Assembly (NCBI GenBank): GCA_039602395.1
Contig: JBCNJP010000003.1
Coordinates: 64,656,278-64,720,277, forward strand
Origin: Deinandra increscens subsp. villosa
Lineage: Eukaryota > Streptophyta > Magnoliopsida > Asterales > Asteraceae
Length of the DNA stretch: 64,000 bases
Reading direction: 5' to 3'
Positions 8,483 to 19,666 of this stretch are shown piece by piece. Each line of letters opens with the position of its first letter. Within the stretch, counting starts at the first letter, position 1. Made by a program: the position numbers and the translations under genes. The notes under the pieces were generated by a model, which made no database searches, had not been told where the DNA came from, and was given only the letters and a program-made list of their open reading frames with translations.

Positions 8483-11413
8483 AAGTGCCTTCGTAAAGGT
8501 CACTTCGCGATTCTTGCCAACGTCACCGATTCGACACCCCCCGAGCGCAGAATCGACGACTACCCGATCGTCCGCGACTTCCAAGATGTATTTCCTGAAG
8601 ATCTGCCCGGTTTGCCTCCATTTCGACAAGTAGAGTTTGGAATCGACTTAGTTCCTGGAGCGTCTCCGATTGCACGCGCACCCTACCGTTTGGCAGTAAG
8701 TGAACTCAACGAACTCTCCGCACAACTTCAAGAGCTACTCGACAAGGGATTTATCCGTCCAAGTTCGTCTCCGTGGGGAGCTCCGGTATTGTTTGTCAAA
8801 AAGAAGGATGGAATGTTCCGAATGTGTATTGACTACCGAGAGCTTAACAAAGTTACGATCAAGAATCGGTATCCACTCCCTCGGATCGACGATCTCTTCG
8901 ATCAGCTACAAGGTTCGAGCTACTTCTCAAAGATTGATCTACGGTCTGGATATCACCAGCTTCGCGTTCGTGACAAGGATGTTCCCAAGACTGCTTTCAG
9001 AACTCGCTATGGTCATTACGAGTTTTTGGTTATGCCGTTTGGGCTGACGAATGCGCCTGCCGTATTTATGGATCTGATGAATCGAGTGTGCAAGCCGTAC
9101 CTCGACAAGTTTGTGATAGTTTTCATCGACGATATTTTGATCTACTCCAAGACAAAGGAAGAACACGAGGAGCACCTACGTCTTATCTTGGAATTGCTCC
9201 GCAAGGAACAGCTATATGCTAAGTTTTCAAAGTGCGATTTTTGGATTCGTGAAGTCCAGTTTCTTGGGCACATTGTCGATCAGAATGGAATTCACGTCGA
9301 CCCCGCTAAAGTGGAAGCTATCAAGAATTGGCCTACTCCGAGAGCGCCAACCGAAATCCGACAATTTTTGGGACTTGCCGGATATTACCGAAGGTTCATT
9401 AAGGGTTTCTCGCAGTTGGCTCAACCCTTAACAGCCTTAACGCACAAAGGAGTGCAATATAGATGGGGTGAAAAAGAAGAACGCGCGTTTCAAACACTTA
9501 AGGATATGTTATGTTCAGCTCCAATTCTTGCGTTACCCGATGGGATTGACGACTTTGTGGTTTACTGTGATGCATCTATTCAAGGACTCGGTTGCGTGTT
9601 GATGCAACGAGATAAAGTAATTGCCTATGGGTCCAGGCAACTGAAGGATACTGAAAAGAATTATACAACGCATGATCTGGAATTGGGAGCCGTTATTCAT
9701 GCACTCAAGATTTGGAGACATTACCTCTACGGAACAAAGTGCACGATATTTACCGACCACAAGAGCTTACAACACATCTTTAATCAGAAGGATCTCAACA
9801 TGCGACAACGACGGTGGGTCGAGCTACTGAATGACTACGATTTGGCGATTAAATATCACCCGGGAAAAGCCAATGTTGTGGCTGATGCATTAAGTCGGAA
9901 AGAGTATGAAAAGCCTCGACGGGTACGAGCGCTGCAACTTACCATCCACACGGGATTGCCGGATCGGATCCGCGATGCCCAACAAGAGGCTCTAAAGGAA
10001 GAAAACTTCGCAGCTGAAGCACTGCGTGGTGTAGATGGTAATTCTGAAGTTAAGTCTGACGGACTCAGGTATTACAATAACAGAATTTGGGTTCCTTTAC
10101 TTGGAAATCTCCGTGAGCTCGTGATGGACGAGGCTCACAAGTCGAGATATTCGGTGCACCCTGGATCGGATAAAATGTACCAAGATTTGAAGGGTTTGTA
10201 TTGGTGGCCGAACATGAAAGCCGACATTGCACGATATGTGGCTAAGTGCTTAACATGCTCAAGGGTGAAGATTGAGTACCAAAAGCCCTCTGGATTGTTG
10301 CAACAACCAAAGATCCCAGAATGGAAATGGGAGGATATCTCGATGGATTTTGTAACGGGATTACCTCATCGATCGAATCGACCAGATGCGATTTGGGTTA
10401 TCATTGATCGATTAACCAAATCTGCACACTTCATTCCAATGAAAGAAACTGACAACATGGATAAGTTAACTAAGCTGTACATTGACCGAATTGTGGCACG
10501 GCATGGAGTGCCTAAGACTATTATCTCTGATCGAGATCCTCGATTTACTTCCCGATTATGGCAATCTATGCAGGAAGCATTGGGAACCAGACTGGATATG
10601 AGTACAGCTTACCACCCGCAGACCGATGGTCAGACGGAACGAACTATTCAGACTCTTGAAGACATGCTCCGAGCTTGCGTTCTCGACTTTGGTAAAGACT
10701 GGGAGGCTCACCTTCCGTTGGTGGAGTTCTCCTACAACAACAGTTATCATTCAAGTATCGGTGCTGCACCCTTCGAAGCTCTTTATGGCAGAAAATGCAG
10801 ATCGCCCGTGTGTTGGGCCGAAACGGGTGAGAAAGGACTCACTGGACCAGAAATCATTCATGATACGACGGAACGGATTATTCAAATCAGAAAGCGGATA
10901 GCCGCAGCACGTGACAGACAAAAGAGCTATGCCGACAAACGCCGTAAGCCCTTGAAGTTCGAGGTAGGCGACATGGTGCTATTGAAGGTATCGCCCTGGA
11001 AAGGTGTGATACGCTTCGGAAAGCGTGGAAAACTGAATCCTCGCTACATCGGTCCTTTTGAAATCATCGGGGAAGTAGGCCCGGTGGCCTACCGATTACA
11101 ACTCCCTGCAGAACTCGATGGAGTTCACAACGTATTTCACGTTTCGAACCTAAAGAAATGTCTGGCTGAAGACATCGAAATAATTCCTTTGGAGGAATTG
11201 GAAATTGACGAACATCTGAGATTTATCGAGCAACCAGTAGAAATCATGGGACGCGAAGAGAAAGCCCTCAAACGTAGCAAGATTCCGATCGTCAAGGTGC
11301 GATGGAACTCGAAGCGTGGACCTGAATATACTTGGGAACGAGAGGATCAGATGAAGAAAAAGTATCCTCACTTGTTCGAGCAAACGTCCACGGAAACTCA
11401 AGGTATGATTTAA
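8483..11413 (+). CDS. pol: Tekay pol: RT, RNase H, integrase, chromodomain-like tail
   Basis: This is one open frame of about 976 codons, in phase with gag and protease. RT copies element RNA to DNA (YFSKIDLRSGYHQLRV; catalytic FIDDILIYS). RNase H follows (FVVYCDASIQGLGCVLMQ). Integrase has the zinc-binding HHCC region (HPGSDKMYQDLKGLYWWPNM..CLTCSRVK), the core starting MDFVTGLP with IISDRDPRF, and the GPFEIIGEVGPVAYRL module. The tail VKVRWNSKRGPEYTWE is chromodomain-like and is thought in this family to steer integration to heterochromatin. The first Met is at 8612, but the frame is open from 8483 and is expected to be made by processing. It is intact apart from upstream stops. Confidence 0.9.
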   Translation, partial: KCLRKGHFAILANVTDSTPPERRIDDYPIVRDFQDVFPEDLPGLPPFRQVEFGIDLVPGASPIARAPYRLAVSELNELSAQLQELLDKGFIRPSSSPWGAPVLFVKKKDGMFRMCIDYRELNKVTIKNRYPLPRIDDLFDQLQGSSYFSKIDLRSGYHQLRVRDKDVPKTAFRTRYGHYEFLVMPFGLTNAPAVFMDLMNRVCKPYLDKFVIVFIDDILIYSKTKEEHEEHLRLILELLRKEQLYAKFSKCDFWIREVQFLGHIVDQNGIHVDPAKVEAIKNWPTPRAPTEIRQFLGLAGYYRRFIKGFSQLAQPLTALTHKGVQYRWGEKEERAFQTLKDMLCSAPILALPDGIDDFVVYCDASIQGLGCVLMQRDKVIAYGSRQLKDTEKNYTTHDLELGAVIHALKIWRHYLYGTKCTIFTDHKSLQHIFNQKDLNMRQRRWVELLNDYDLAIKYHPGKANVVADALSRKEYEKPRRVRALQLTIHTGLPDRIRDAQQEALKEENFAAEALRGVDGNSEVKSDGLRYYNNRIWVPLLGNLRELVMDEAHKSRYSVHPGSDKMYQDLKGLYWWPNMKADIARYVAKCLTCSRVKIEYQKPSGLLQQPKIPEWKWEDISMDFVTGLPHRSNRPDAIWVIIDRLTKSAHFIPMKETDNMDKLTKLYIDRIVARHGVPKTIISDRDPRFTSRLWQSMQEALGTRLDMSTAYHPQTDGQTERTIQTLEDMLRACVLDFGKDWEAHLPLVEFSYNNSYHSSIGAAPFEALYGRKCRSPVCWAETGEKGLTGPEIIHDTTERIIQIRKRIAAARDRQKSYADKRRKPLKFEVGDMVLLKVSPWKGVIRFGKRGKLNPRYIGPFEIIGEVGPVAYRLQLPAELDGVHNVFHVSNLKKCLAEDIEIIPLEELEIDEHLRFIEQPVEIMGREEKALKRSKIPIVKVRWNSKRGPEYTWEREDQMKKKYPHLFEQTSTETQGMI

Positions 11414-11563
11414 TTTTGGGGACCAAAATTCCTGTAACAGGAGGAGGATGTGACGACCCTAAAACTTTTGCTTTCTTTCCCCAGCAACAACGACAGCTGA
11501 TGCTGCGAACGCTACGGCACAAGAATAATTTTCGGGACGAAAATTCCAATTACAAGGGGATGA
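11414..11563 (+). promoter_or_regulatory. Tekay 3' untranslated end with polypurine tract
   Basis: The polypurine tract ACAAGGGGATGA (11552-11563) abuts the 3' LTR and primes plus-strand DNA synthesis. A similar unit lies about 115 bp upstream (11414-11460), with its own purine run and a following TGTGACG. The segment therefore looks like a duplicated or chimeric internal/LTR junction. Confidence 0.7.
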
Positions 11564-14157
11564 TGTGACATCCGAGAATTTCAAGGTTTACTTCCGTTAG
11601 ACAAATTCCGTTAGTTACGTTATAAGTGTTAACTTGGTAACTAATGCTTAACTAGGACAAATACGTCCACGACCTTTGGTTGATCACCGAACCCGCCCAT
11701 ATGTGTTATGTGTTCATTTATTGACGTCATTATGTGCAATGTGATTTAAACGCATGATTTAATATTATGAATAGCATGACAAATTGTAAATCATTGATTA
11801 TGTGAAAATTGCCTAAGTAGTGCAGCCAGCGAAACTAACGGGCGAAACTATAGTGTCGCCCGGTAGTTAGCTAAACTGACTGACCTGCACGAGTTCAGGG
11901 CCAGTTTCGCTTGGCCAGCGAAACTGCCAGCGAAACTAGCCTCTGATATAAATAATCTTAATAAACCCTAGTTCTCCTATTTGCCTCATTTGCACCACAA
12001 ACACACACATTCTTCTCTGGAAATCTGGTCAGCCAAAAACCATCAAGAGAAACCAAGATCTCAGCCCAAGACAACATCCATTCGATTCCCTGATCGAATC
12101 GTGAGTCCCAAAACCCTTCCTTTATGCCATTTTCTATGCTTTTCTATATGTTTCTTCATAAAGCATGCCTAGATCTCTGTGTTATTGTTAGATCTTCTGA
12201 TATGTTGCTTAGGATTGCTAGATCTACCATAAAGTTGATAACTTTACGTGTGAAATCCATCCATGATAAAGATTTATGCTATTTTAGCCATTTTAGGGTT
12301 TTATATGTATTTTGGGTGATTTGATGACAAAATGCATGTTTAAGGTGTTAAAGCTTACTGATTTATGTTGGTAAATGCCTATGTATGCTAAACAATGAAT
12401 TGCATGTAAAATGGAAGCTGTTAGGTTGATTTTTAGGCTGATCCGTATGTTTTTCGCGACCAGCGAAACTGTGGTGTTCTCTGGGCGAAACTGTCCAGCG
12501 AAACTATGTATATCTCCTTCCAGCGACACTATGCAGCGAAACTGCAGTGTCGCCGGGTAAACCAACCAGACCAGCTCGAGCGAATCTACCGAGCGAAATT
12601 CCCTGAACGAAAGTTCAAACCAGTTTCGGGCGAAACTAGGCTAGCGAAACTGTGCCAACAGTTTCGAGCGAAACTAGCCTAGCGAAACTGTGTCATCGGG
12701 CATTGCCTAGCGAAAGTGCTGCCCGTGCACACAGCGAAACTGACTAGCGAAACTGCTAGCGAAACTGAGACCAGAATCTAAACTTGTACAATTTGCTTGA
12801 ATGTTATGCCATGACTTACATGATTATGCCATGATGATACATGCTTTGATTTCTGATATATATGAACCCTTGTTTATGATCAACCATTGGTGTCGTGTGT
12901 CTGTATGTCGAGTCATAGTTCTAACGTGCTATGTTATGGGCCATAGTGACGTTAAGTAAAGATTAGACACAAAACTAATACTTAAGACCTAAACGTGTTC
13001 ATAGGTCTTCGATAAGCAAACTTGGATTATTAGCAAGTGTAGCAGTGCAACCAAAGGTGAGTGTCACTAACCCGATTACCGTGAACCCGTTTGGGTCACA
13101 CCGAATACCTAAAAGTAAAACAATGCTGACAACTCGAGAGTGCTAGGCACCTCCCTGATAAATTTGAAAACCTGGAGTGCTCGGCACCCACTTGAAAGAA
13201 CTTGAAGTGCTTTATGGGAAGCACTTGCGAATCACCAAAACAACGATTTCTAAAACGAAACCAAAAACACTTTTGAGATTCATGAGAATCCAGTAAACCG
13301 TTTTAATATGGCTAGTGTAGGTTAAAGTCTAAACCACAAGATATCACATGATTTCTAAGGATGCCTTGAAAACTTAAAAGTCCTCAACTAATTGTACCAT
13401 TAATTGTAAAGCGAGGGGATGTTGGGTAGATCTACTGGAGTTTGACAAACTCCGCCCCGTGGCACGGGGAGTGCACGGAGGTACAATATCAGCCTATCTG
13501 ACCGTGAGCCCGAGAGGACACGGGGGAGGCAAAACCGCGATGACGTAGGTCCGCAGTACTAGATGGCACGGCCACTACAATAAATTATAGTCAGCTTTGG
13601 TGCAAACTTCCTTAGTGCATGGAACAACGGATTAGCTACCCGCGATATCGGTTGAGCACTTTAACTTTACAAAACTAGTTCATACCCGATGACGTAGGTC
13701 ACGGACAATTCCTTTATAAACTAAGACATAACATTTAGCATTGTTTTTCACAAACGAATATTATGTGAGTATACCTTGATACAAATTATGATTATGAGAC
13801 CGGGCCAATGCATGACAAGCCCACTGTGAACTCACCAACCGTTAGGTTGACACTTGCGTGGTTTAAACTTTTGCAGATCGCTAAGGAGTATTCCGGAGCA
13901 GGTTGGCATGGCACGTGAAGACAACTTTATTTCTGTTAAACTTAATTGGGAATTTTAAACAAAGAATTTGTAAAGCACGTGGTTAGTGCTAAGACAATAT
14001 TTTATTCCGCTGCGTTTGTATTTGAGACTTTACTTTATAACTGATTTTTGAACTAACTCTGATTCATTTAGTATTTGTAACTAATGGTTGTGGATCCTGG
14101 TCTAGCCGCACCCCTTAACGGCATAAACTCCGTTAGTGGTTATTTGGGGGTGTGACA
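11564..14157 (+). repeat. Tekay 3' LTR (2594 bp)
   Basis: This is the exact-length counterpart of the left LTR at constant offset 7949. No difference was found in the stretches compared. It is followed by the target duplication ATTTT. Confidence 0.92.
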
Positions 14158-15053
14158 ATTTTAACAACAAAAATCAGTCTGGTGATGATTATGAGGTTTT
14201 TCCCAAAGAGAAAGGTGCTGAAGCTGAGGAGAGATTGAAAAAGAAAGAGGCAGAAAAAACTGAAGACCCGATTGCTAAAGAGACAAAGGAACAGACTCAA
14301 TGATGGATGTTCAATGAATATATGAAGACGTTCCATGCAAATTATGTTTCTCCTTCAAAGCCAATCAAGCAAAGAATGCATGTATAATTCAAGGGTCAGG
14401 CATCAGGTGAAATTATCAGTTGGATATATGCTGAAAGTCTTAGGTGCTATGGAATTAAACGACAACATGGAATTCAATATTTCAAGACTACATGAGACTT
14501 TGATACATTACCGGTTTGGGATATTCAGGAGCTTACACGGAAGCCTTTCTGCAATTATGGTAATGATTGGAGGGGTTTCTTCTTCAAGAATTAAAATGAG
14601 AAAGAATGTATTTCTGGATTTTAATTTCTGAAACCTCAAAGACCGAAGAGACGTAGACATCCAACCAAGATTCATAAGAGAACCGGGAAGAAGCTGATAA
14701 TACTTACCTTCAAAATAAAGCCAAATTTGATGAAAAATATTCCATTGATGAAAATGGAATTAGATTTCATTAAAGATTTGAAGTGGTGGTATTATAATGA
14801 GAAGACGGGAGAAGCTGTAATAGTGCTGAAGAAAGACAATAGGGTTGTGAAGGTTTATGACCCGATGTGGCTGATTAACTTATCAAAAGCTGACATAGAT
14901 GTGTTGTATCATAATCAGATCCTGTTTCATCCAGAATATATGGATCAGGCTTTGCAGTTTCAAAGGGTGATATCGTATATGCTTTACATTCGACATTTAT
15001 GCTGGGCACAATCATCAGAGTACCTGGACTGGGATGGAGACTGGAGCTGAAAA
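14158..15053 (+). pseudogene. Copia-I aORF, right part, decayed
   Basis: This is the continuation of the extra ORF interrupted at 3614. The sequence resumes in frame with an acidic/Lys-rich stretch, then a region with a conserved W-Y pattern (LKWWYYNEKTGEAVIV; KVYDPMWLINLSKADIDVL). That pattern matches the extra ORF of copia-II at about 63745-63900 (FKSWHYDPTTGEVVVV). Several stops (first at 14302) and frame changes break it. It ends about 40 bp before the polypurine tract, so the ORF is the last gene of the element. Function unknown. Confidence 0.6.
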
Positions 15054-15079
15054 CAGACAAAGACTGACCAGCATTTGCC

Positions 15080-15090
15080 AAGGGGGAGTT
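15080..15090 (+). promoter_or_regulatory. Polypurine tract of copia-I
   Basis: AAGGGGGAGTT directly precedes the LTR start TGTTGATACC at 15091. It is the usual plus-strand primer and marks the 3' end of the internal region. Confidence 0.75.
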
Positions 15091-15430
15091 TGTTGATACC
15101 TACAGATGGCAAGATGTTGGATCAGACAATGTTTTGAAGATGTCAAGATTTCAAGTTTATCTTATTGGCCGAACCCTGTCCGAACCCTAGCCGAACTACA
15201 GCTGAACTGCAGGTTCGAACAGGCAGTAGAGTTCGGAAAGTTGGGGTTTATATATAGGTCGATAAGTTTGAATTTTTTAACTAAGTTTTCTTATGTGTGT
15301 AAGTGAACGTGTTTTGAGCTCTGAGTCTCTGTAATCTGATCTTGATTATCGAATGAGATTGAGTCTTATTATTTACACATTTGTTCATCATTTTGTTTAC
15401 ACGATGATAACGAGTTGATAACGAACCATC
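15091..15430 (+). repeat. Copia-I 3' LTR, interrupted
   Basis: It begins TGTTGATACC and has a TATA-like TTTATATATAGG at 15247-15258. It is interrupted at 15431 by the terminus of a minus-strand gypsy LTR. No proper CA end is identified, so it is probably truncated or split. Confidence 0.65.
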
Positions 15431-17312
15431 TGTCACACCCCAACTGACGGCGGAAACGTCGGGGCATGATTAGATTGCCCAAAAGCGCATGACAACTAAT
15501 TTAGGTAAAAATAATTAACATGAAACAATTTTATTGATGACAATGAAAGAATACAATACATGGAATTAAACTAATAACAATTACAACCGTTTTATTCTAA
15601 TTTAACTAGGTCCAAACCCTATGTGATAGTAACTTGAAATCATCATATGTCATAACCTGCAACATGTATAAAATAAAGGGGGTCAACTATAAATAGTTGG
15701 TGAGCAATCGCAAGTTTAACTACATAGAATATACTAGAAAACATGCGTTACGTGTCATATGCTAGAATAAGTGAAAGTGCAACATGCTAGAAGATATTGA
15801 AAATATGAAAGACTAAACTTTACCAATATTGTTAGTATAAAATGACAACATGAAAGACTAGGCATAAACAAACCTCAATGACATATGCTAGATTCTCTAA
15901 CCCGCAGTTTAGACTAAATGAAATAATGAAATAGGCTCCAAACACCCAACGCCAAACCGGTCAAGTTCAGTGGGTTGTCAACCGATAGATCTACCTTTGT
16001 TACCCCAGGCCTTACGTTAATGTTTATGCCAAATGAAAGACATGACCGACATGACAACCATGACATACTTGATATCCGATGATAAACATGAAAACCTTTG
16101 ATAAACATAAAAGCCTTTAAAAATCACATATTGACAAATCATGCTAGAAGTAACATAACACATAATTCACACATAGATCACATACGCATGGTAAATGATA
16201 AACCTGAAAGACAACACTTTGAAATAGGATACATGTTGCAACCCAAAATATGAGAAAATGAGAAAGGGGCAAGGATTACTCACATGGTAATTAAGCGCTT
16301 GTAATATCGAGAGAGCTAAAGTGAATAGATGTGGAATGAAATCCCAAGGAGGTGACCCTAACATGATAGATTTAATGAGAATATTGTTGTTGGGCTAAGT
16401 CCTTATGCATTTGGGGAATGCGTATTAGTGTTATTAAATGAGTTTGTGTTCAAAAACTGAATTACATATTATAACGATTAAGAATTAATTTAATTCTTGA
16501 TTTGTGAAAAACAAGCCTAAATCCCCAATTGTTCATGCATAAAACGTTGACTTTTGGATTAGAAGAATACAAATGAAGTTGGACTTGCTAGGTTGGACTC
16601 GTTGGGCCTAACGGGACTCTACAAGGCTACACCAAGCCTAAAGGCGGCCTAAGCAAGGCTACACGTCCTAAGGACGTGCCTTAGTAAAGCTAGGTTGTCC
16701 AAAGGACAAGCCTTAACAATGCTAGGCGTTCTAAGAAAGAGCCTTAGCAACGAGCCTAGAGCTCCTAACTAAACTAAACTAAGAAAATGATAAATAAACA
16801 AATAACGAAATAAATGAAGGAAAGAAAAAAAAAAGAATTACCTCAAAGAAGCTTTTCAAACGAGACGAGCTTGAAGAGCAGCACCTCCCCATCGAGAGCA
16901 TAAAAAAACTACTAAGCACGACACCCAAAGGGGTATTGTGGTTGTGGAATCACCAAAAATTTGTTATTCCACTTGTTTATACTCAAACTAGGAGTTGCAA
17001 ACTATAAGGGACATAGTAGGGGTATTTATAGGTGTGAAAGGGAGCAAAAACTTGTTATTTTGGCGATGTGGGATGGGTTTAGAAGGGGGGGTCGCGACTT
17101 TGCAAATCAGCAACCAAAACCAACCTTGTTTCCGCAATTCCCGCTTTGTTATAAGTCGGTTTCGCACGCGATTTTCGCCCACGTTCATCGTTTTTAGAGT
17201 ACTATCATATGGAAGAGAGTAATCTAGCATTCATGGTGTTGAGAATCGGGTTTAAACCTTGAATCTTAATGTGGGTTGGGTTTCCAGGTTTTTGAAAGAT
17301 ACGGAAGTTATA
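15431..17312 (-). repeat. Gypsy (chromovirus-like) LTR on minus strand
   Basis: The plus-strand start TGTCACACCCC is the reverse complement of the GGGTGTGACA end typical of Tekay-type LTRs, as at 6199-6208. The other boundary is placed at 17312, where the minus strand reads a purine tract (AAAGTAGGGGAGAC) followed by TATAACTTCCG. The latter is probably a mutated TG start. Length would be about 1.9 kb. Open frames inside have no coding signature. Confidence 0.5.
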
Positions 17313-18880
17313 GTCTCCCCTACTTTAGGAAATTTCATCCCGAAATTCACTTAGTGAAAGGTTGTGAAAGGATTACACCGAAGGCTACACTTATGGTTAC
17401 AAAATCAGTTATGAAAGGTTTACTTAACCGCAAGGATTATATTTGATCAGTTATATAAACTTGTGAGACTGGTTTTCACATAACCACTAGGGCCAACTCT
17501 TGATCAGTGATATTAGTTGCCTATGAAGAGCCTCCCTAACACACACAAAAATACGAAAAAAAAGAGATTTGATAAACGAATACTTGAAACCACAACAGTC
17601 AGTTGTAAATTGTATACCTCTTGATAGTTTGGCATAAAAGCATTGATGGCCAACAAATTGGGAATCATGGGTCATAGTTTGATTTGAAGAGGACATCGTA
17701 TGACTTGCTAAACATATTGGTCAAGAAAATGAAATCCACAGTCTCCCCTACTTTAGGATATCCGAGTAAGAAGAGACGGAGGATAGAAAATGGGGCTGAG
17801 GGGTTAACATGTATCCATTCGAAAGTGACAACTTGACTAACTGAAATCAATAAAAATGAATGCATTAAGTTGAAATTGATAACTTAAGTTGAAATCAATG
17901 TAAATGATAAAACAATGTCGGATTTTTTTTACAAGAGAACGCGTTCGATTGTGGCGAGCTGGATGTGTCGCGTTTCACACCAGTCCTCCTTTTTTGAGGC
18001 GCGAAGTCTATATCAACCCCGAAAAGAAATCCTTGCTAATAAGGGAAGACCTCATGGATCTAACACAAAATCAATTGCATGCTTAACTAGTATTACACGT
18101 AGATGGTCATAGAAAATATGAGTCCCGGTTAACAATAAAGAAAAATGTTAAAGATTGAAATAGAATATGAAAATCCACAATGTCGAATGATTAAAAGGAT
18201 CAAATCATAATATTCAACAATAATGGATTAAATATTGAGGCAGTGGAAACCCAAGGTTTCGAAATGATAAATGAAAACGCCAATCTCGAAATGGCAATAA
18301 CTAAAGTATATGGTAATGAAGCCACATAGGCTCAAACATAAAAAAATGAATAATCTAAAACTAAACGTAGCATAATTAAATTGTGATGGAAAGATTCGAC
18401 CCCAAGTTGACCGATGTCAAAGGAATATACCATGTAGCAGACATCATGAGTGGAGTGACAGGATTCAAATAAAATGAATGACATAAATCGAATAGCATGA
18501 CCCGAATGACATAAATCCATTGACCTGGAAAAATTGAAAACAAATTGAACAAAATCGAGTATTGAGTATCAAAAATCAAATCTATAAGATGGATATACAA
18601 ATTGTGTATTGAATAGTTGGATTCGTAAATCGAGTATTTAAAAACAATCAATGTCGTACTCATAAATTGAACAAATATTGAATACATAAATCATATGGAA
18701 CATTGAAACATGCAGCTAAAGTTCAAAAATCACGTATCGAATAACGCGATGCGAACCCATGATCACAAAATAAAAATAATGATCTGAATCCATATCGGAT
18801 ATTGGAAACCACAATTTAAACCAAGAACGTGAAATGAATTTTGAAAACTTACTTTTGTATGAATCACCATTTAAATGGAA
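17313..18880 (-). other. Noncoding gypsy 3' internal sequence (degenerate)
   Basis: AT-rich sequence with no recognisable domains. It starts with a polypurine-like tract on the minus strand (17313-17325). A second copy of that tract (CTCCCCTACTTTAGGA on plus) lies at 17743-17758, about 425 bp away. Nothing else is supported. Confidence 0.35.
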
Positions 18881-18889
18881 ATACGAACT

Positions 18890-19155
18890 AAACGATAGAA
18901 ACTAGAATGCGAATCACCATTCGAGTGATAATACGAATTCAACACTGAAAACCATAATGCGAATTATCATTCGAATGAATCACCATTCGTATGATAATAC
19001 AACTTGGACATTGAAAACCACGATGCGAATTACCACTCAAATGAATCACCATTTGAACGATAATACGACTTGAACATTGAAAACCACGATGCGAATTACC
19101 ACTCAAATGAATCACCATTCGAATGATAATACGACTTGAATATGAAGCAGAAGAA
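18890..19155. repeat. 66-bp tandem repeat, about four units
   Basis: Units carrying GATGCGAATTACCACTC and GAATCACCATT recur with a 66-bp period (aligned positions 18955, 19021, 19087). The period is a multiple of three, which makes a spurious 22-residue protein repeat on the minus strand. Confidence 0.8.
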
Positions 19156-19175
19156 TCCAACGGATGAATCATCAT

Positions 19176-19666
19176 TTAGCGTCTTGCTTCTTGAAGAGAT
19201 TTGATAGTTGCGTGATCAGTGAAAACGATAGTCTTGGATAACACCAGGTATGAACGAAATTTATCGAAAGTAAATACCAATGCTAATAATTCCTTTTCGG
19301 TAACTGTGTAGATTTCCTAGGAATCATTAAGCGTTTTACTGGCGTACTAAATCAGATGGAAATGCTTATCTTTTTGTTGACCTAATACTGCCCCATAGCA
19401 TAATCACTTGCATCACACATGATCTCAAAGGGAAGAGACCAGTTTGGTGCAGTCATGATTAGTGCATGAACAAGCTTTTCTTTAAGGAGATTGAAAGCTT
19501 CCAAACAGTCTTTGTCGAAATTGAAGACTACTTCTATCTCCAATAGTTTTGTAAAAGGTCTTGTGATCTTGGAGAAGTCCTTGATAAAACGACGGTAGAA
19601 TCCTACGTGTCCGAGGAAACTATGAATATTGCGGACAGAAGATGGTGGCCATAGACGAGAGATAGT
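19176..19666 (-). pseudogene. Gypsy RT/RNase H fragment (Athila- or Tat-like)
   Basis: The minus strand reads the end of RT (FYRRFIKDFSKITRPFTKLL), then the RNase H start (WSLPFEIMCDASDYAMG) and a later motif with FDKFRSYLVLSKTIVFTDHA. Stops occur after the first RNase H motif. The MCDASDYA signature differs from the VYCDASIQG type of the Tekay element. Either the LTR at 15431 and this fragment belong to different elements, or the former is misassigned. The right edge is cut by the copia-II LTR at 19667. Confidence 0.7.

Larger units (their letters stand above)
3615..14157 (+). mobile_element. Full-length Ty3/gypsy chromovirus, Tekay-like
   Basis: The element is 10,543 bp, with two 2594-bp LTRs offset by exactly 7949 bp, an initiator-Met primer-binding site, gag-protease-RT-RNase H-integrase in one frame, a C-terminal chromodomain-like tail and a polypurine tract. 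Very long LTRs plus a chromodomain point to the Tekay/Del clade (inference from known clade features). The LTRs look identical, so insertion was recent. Even so, the internal frame has two in-frame stops and an 82-bp intron-like interruption. It inserted in sense orientation into the aORF of copia-I. Confidence 0.9.

Noticed and set aside
15431..19666. One complete gypsy element on minus
   Set aside because: The LTR ends look chromovirus-like but the RT fragment is of a different type, no second LTR or duplication was found, and 17313-18880 lacks domains.
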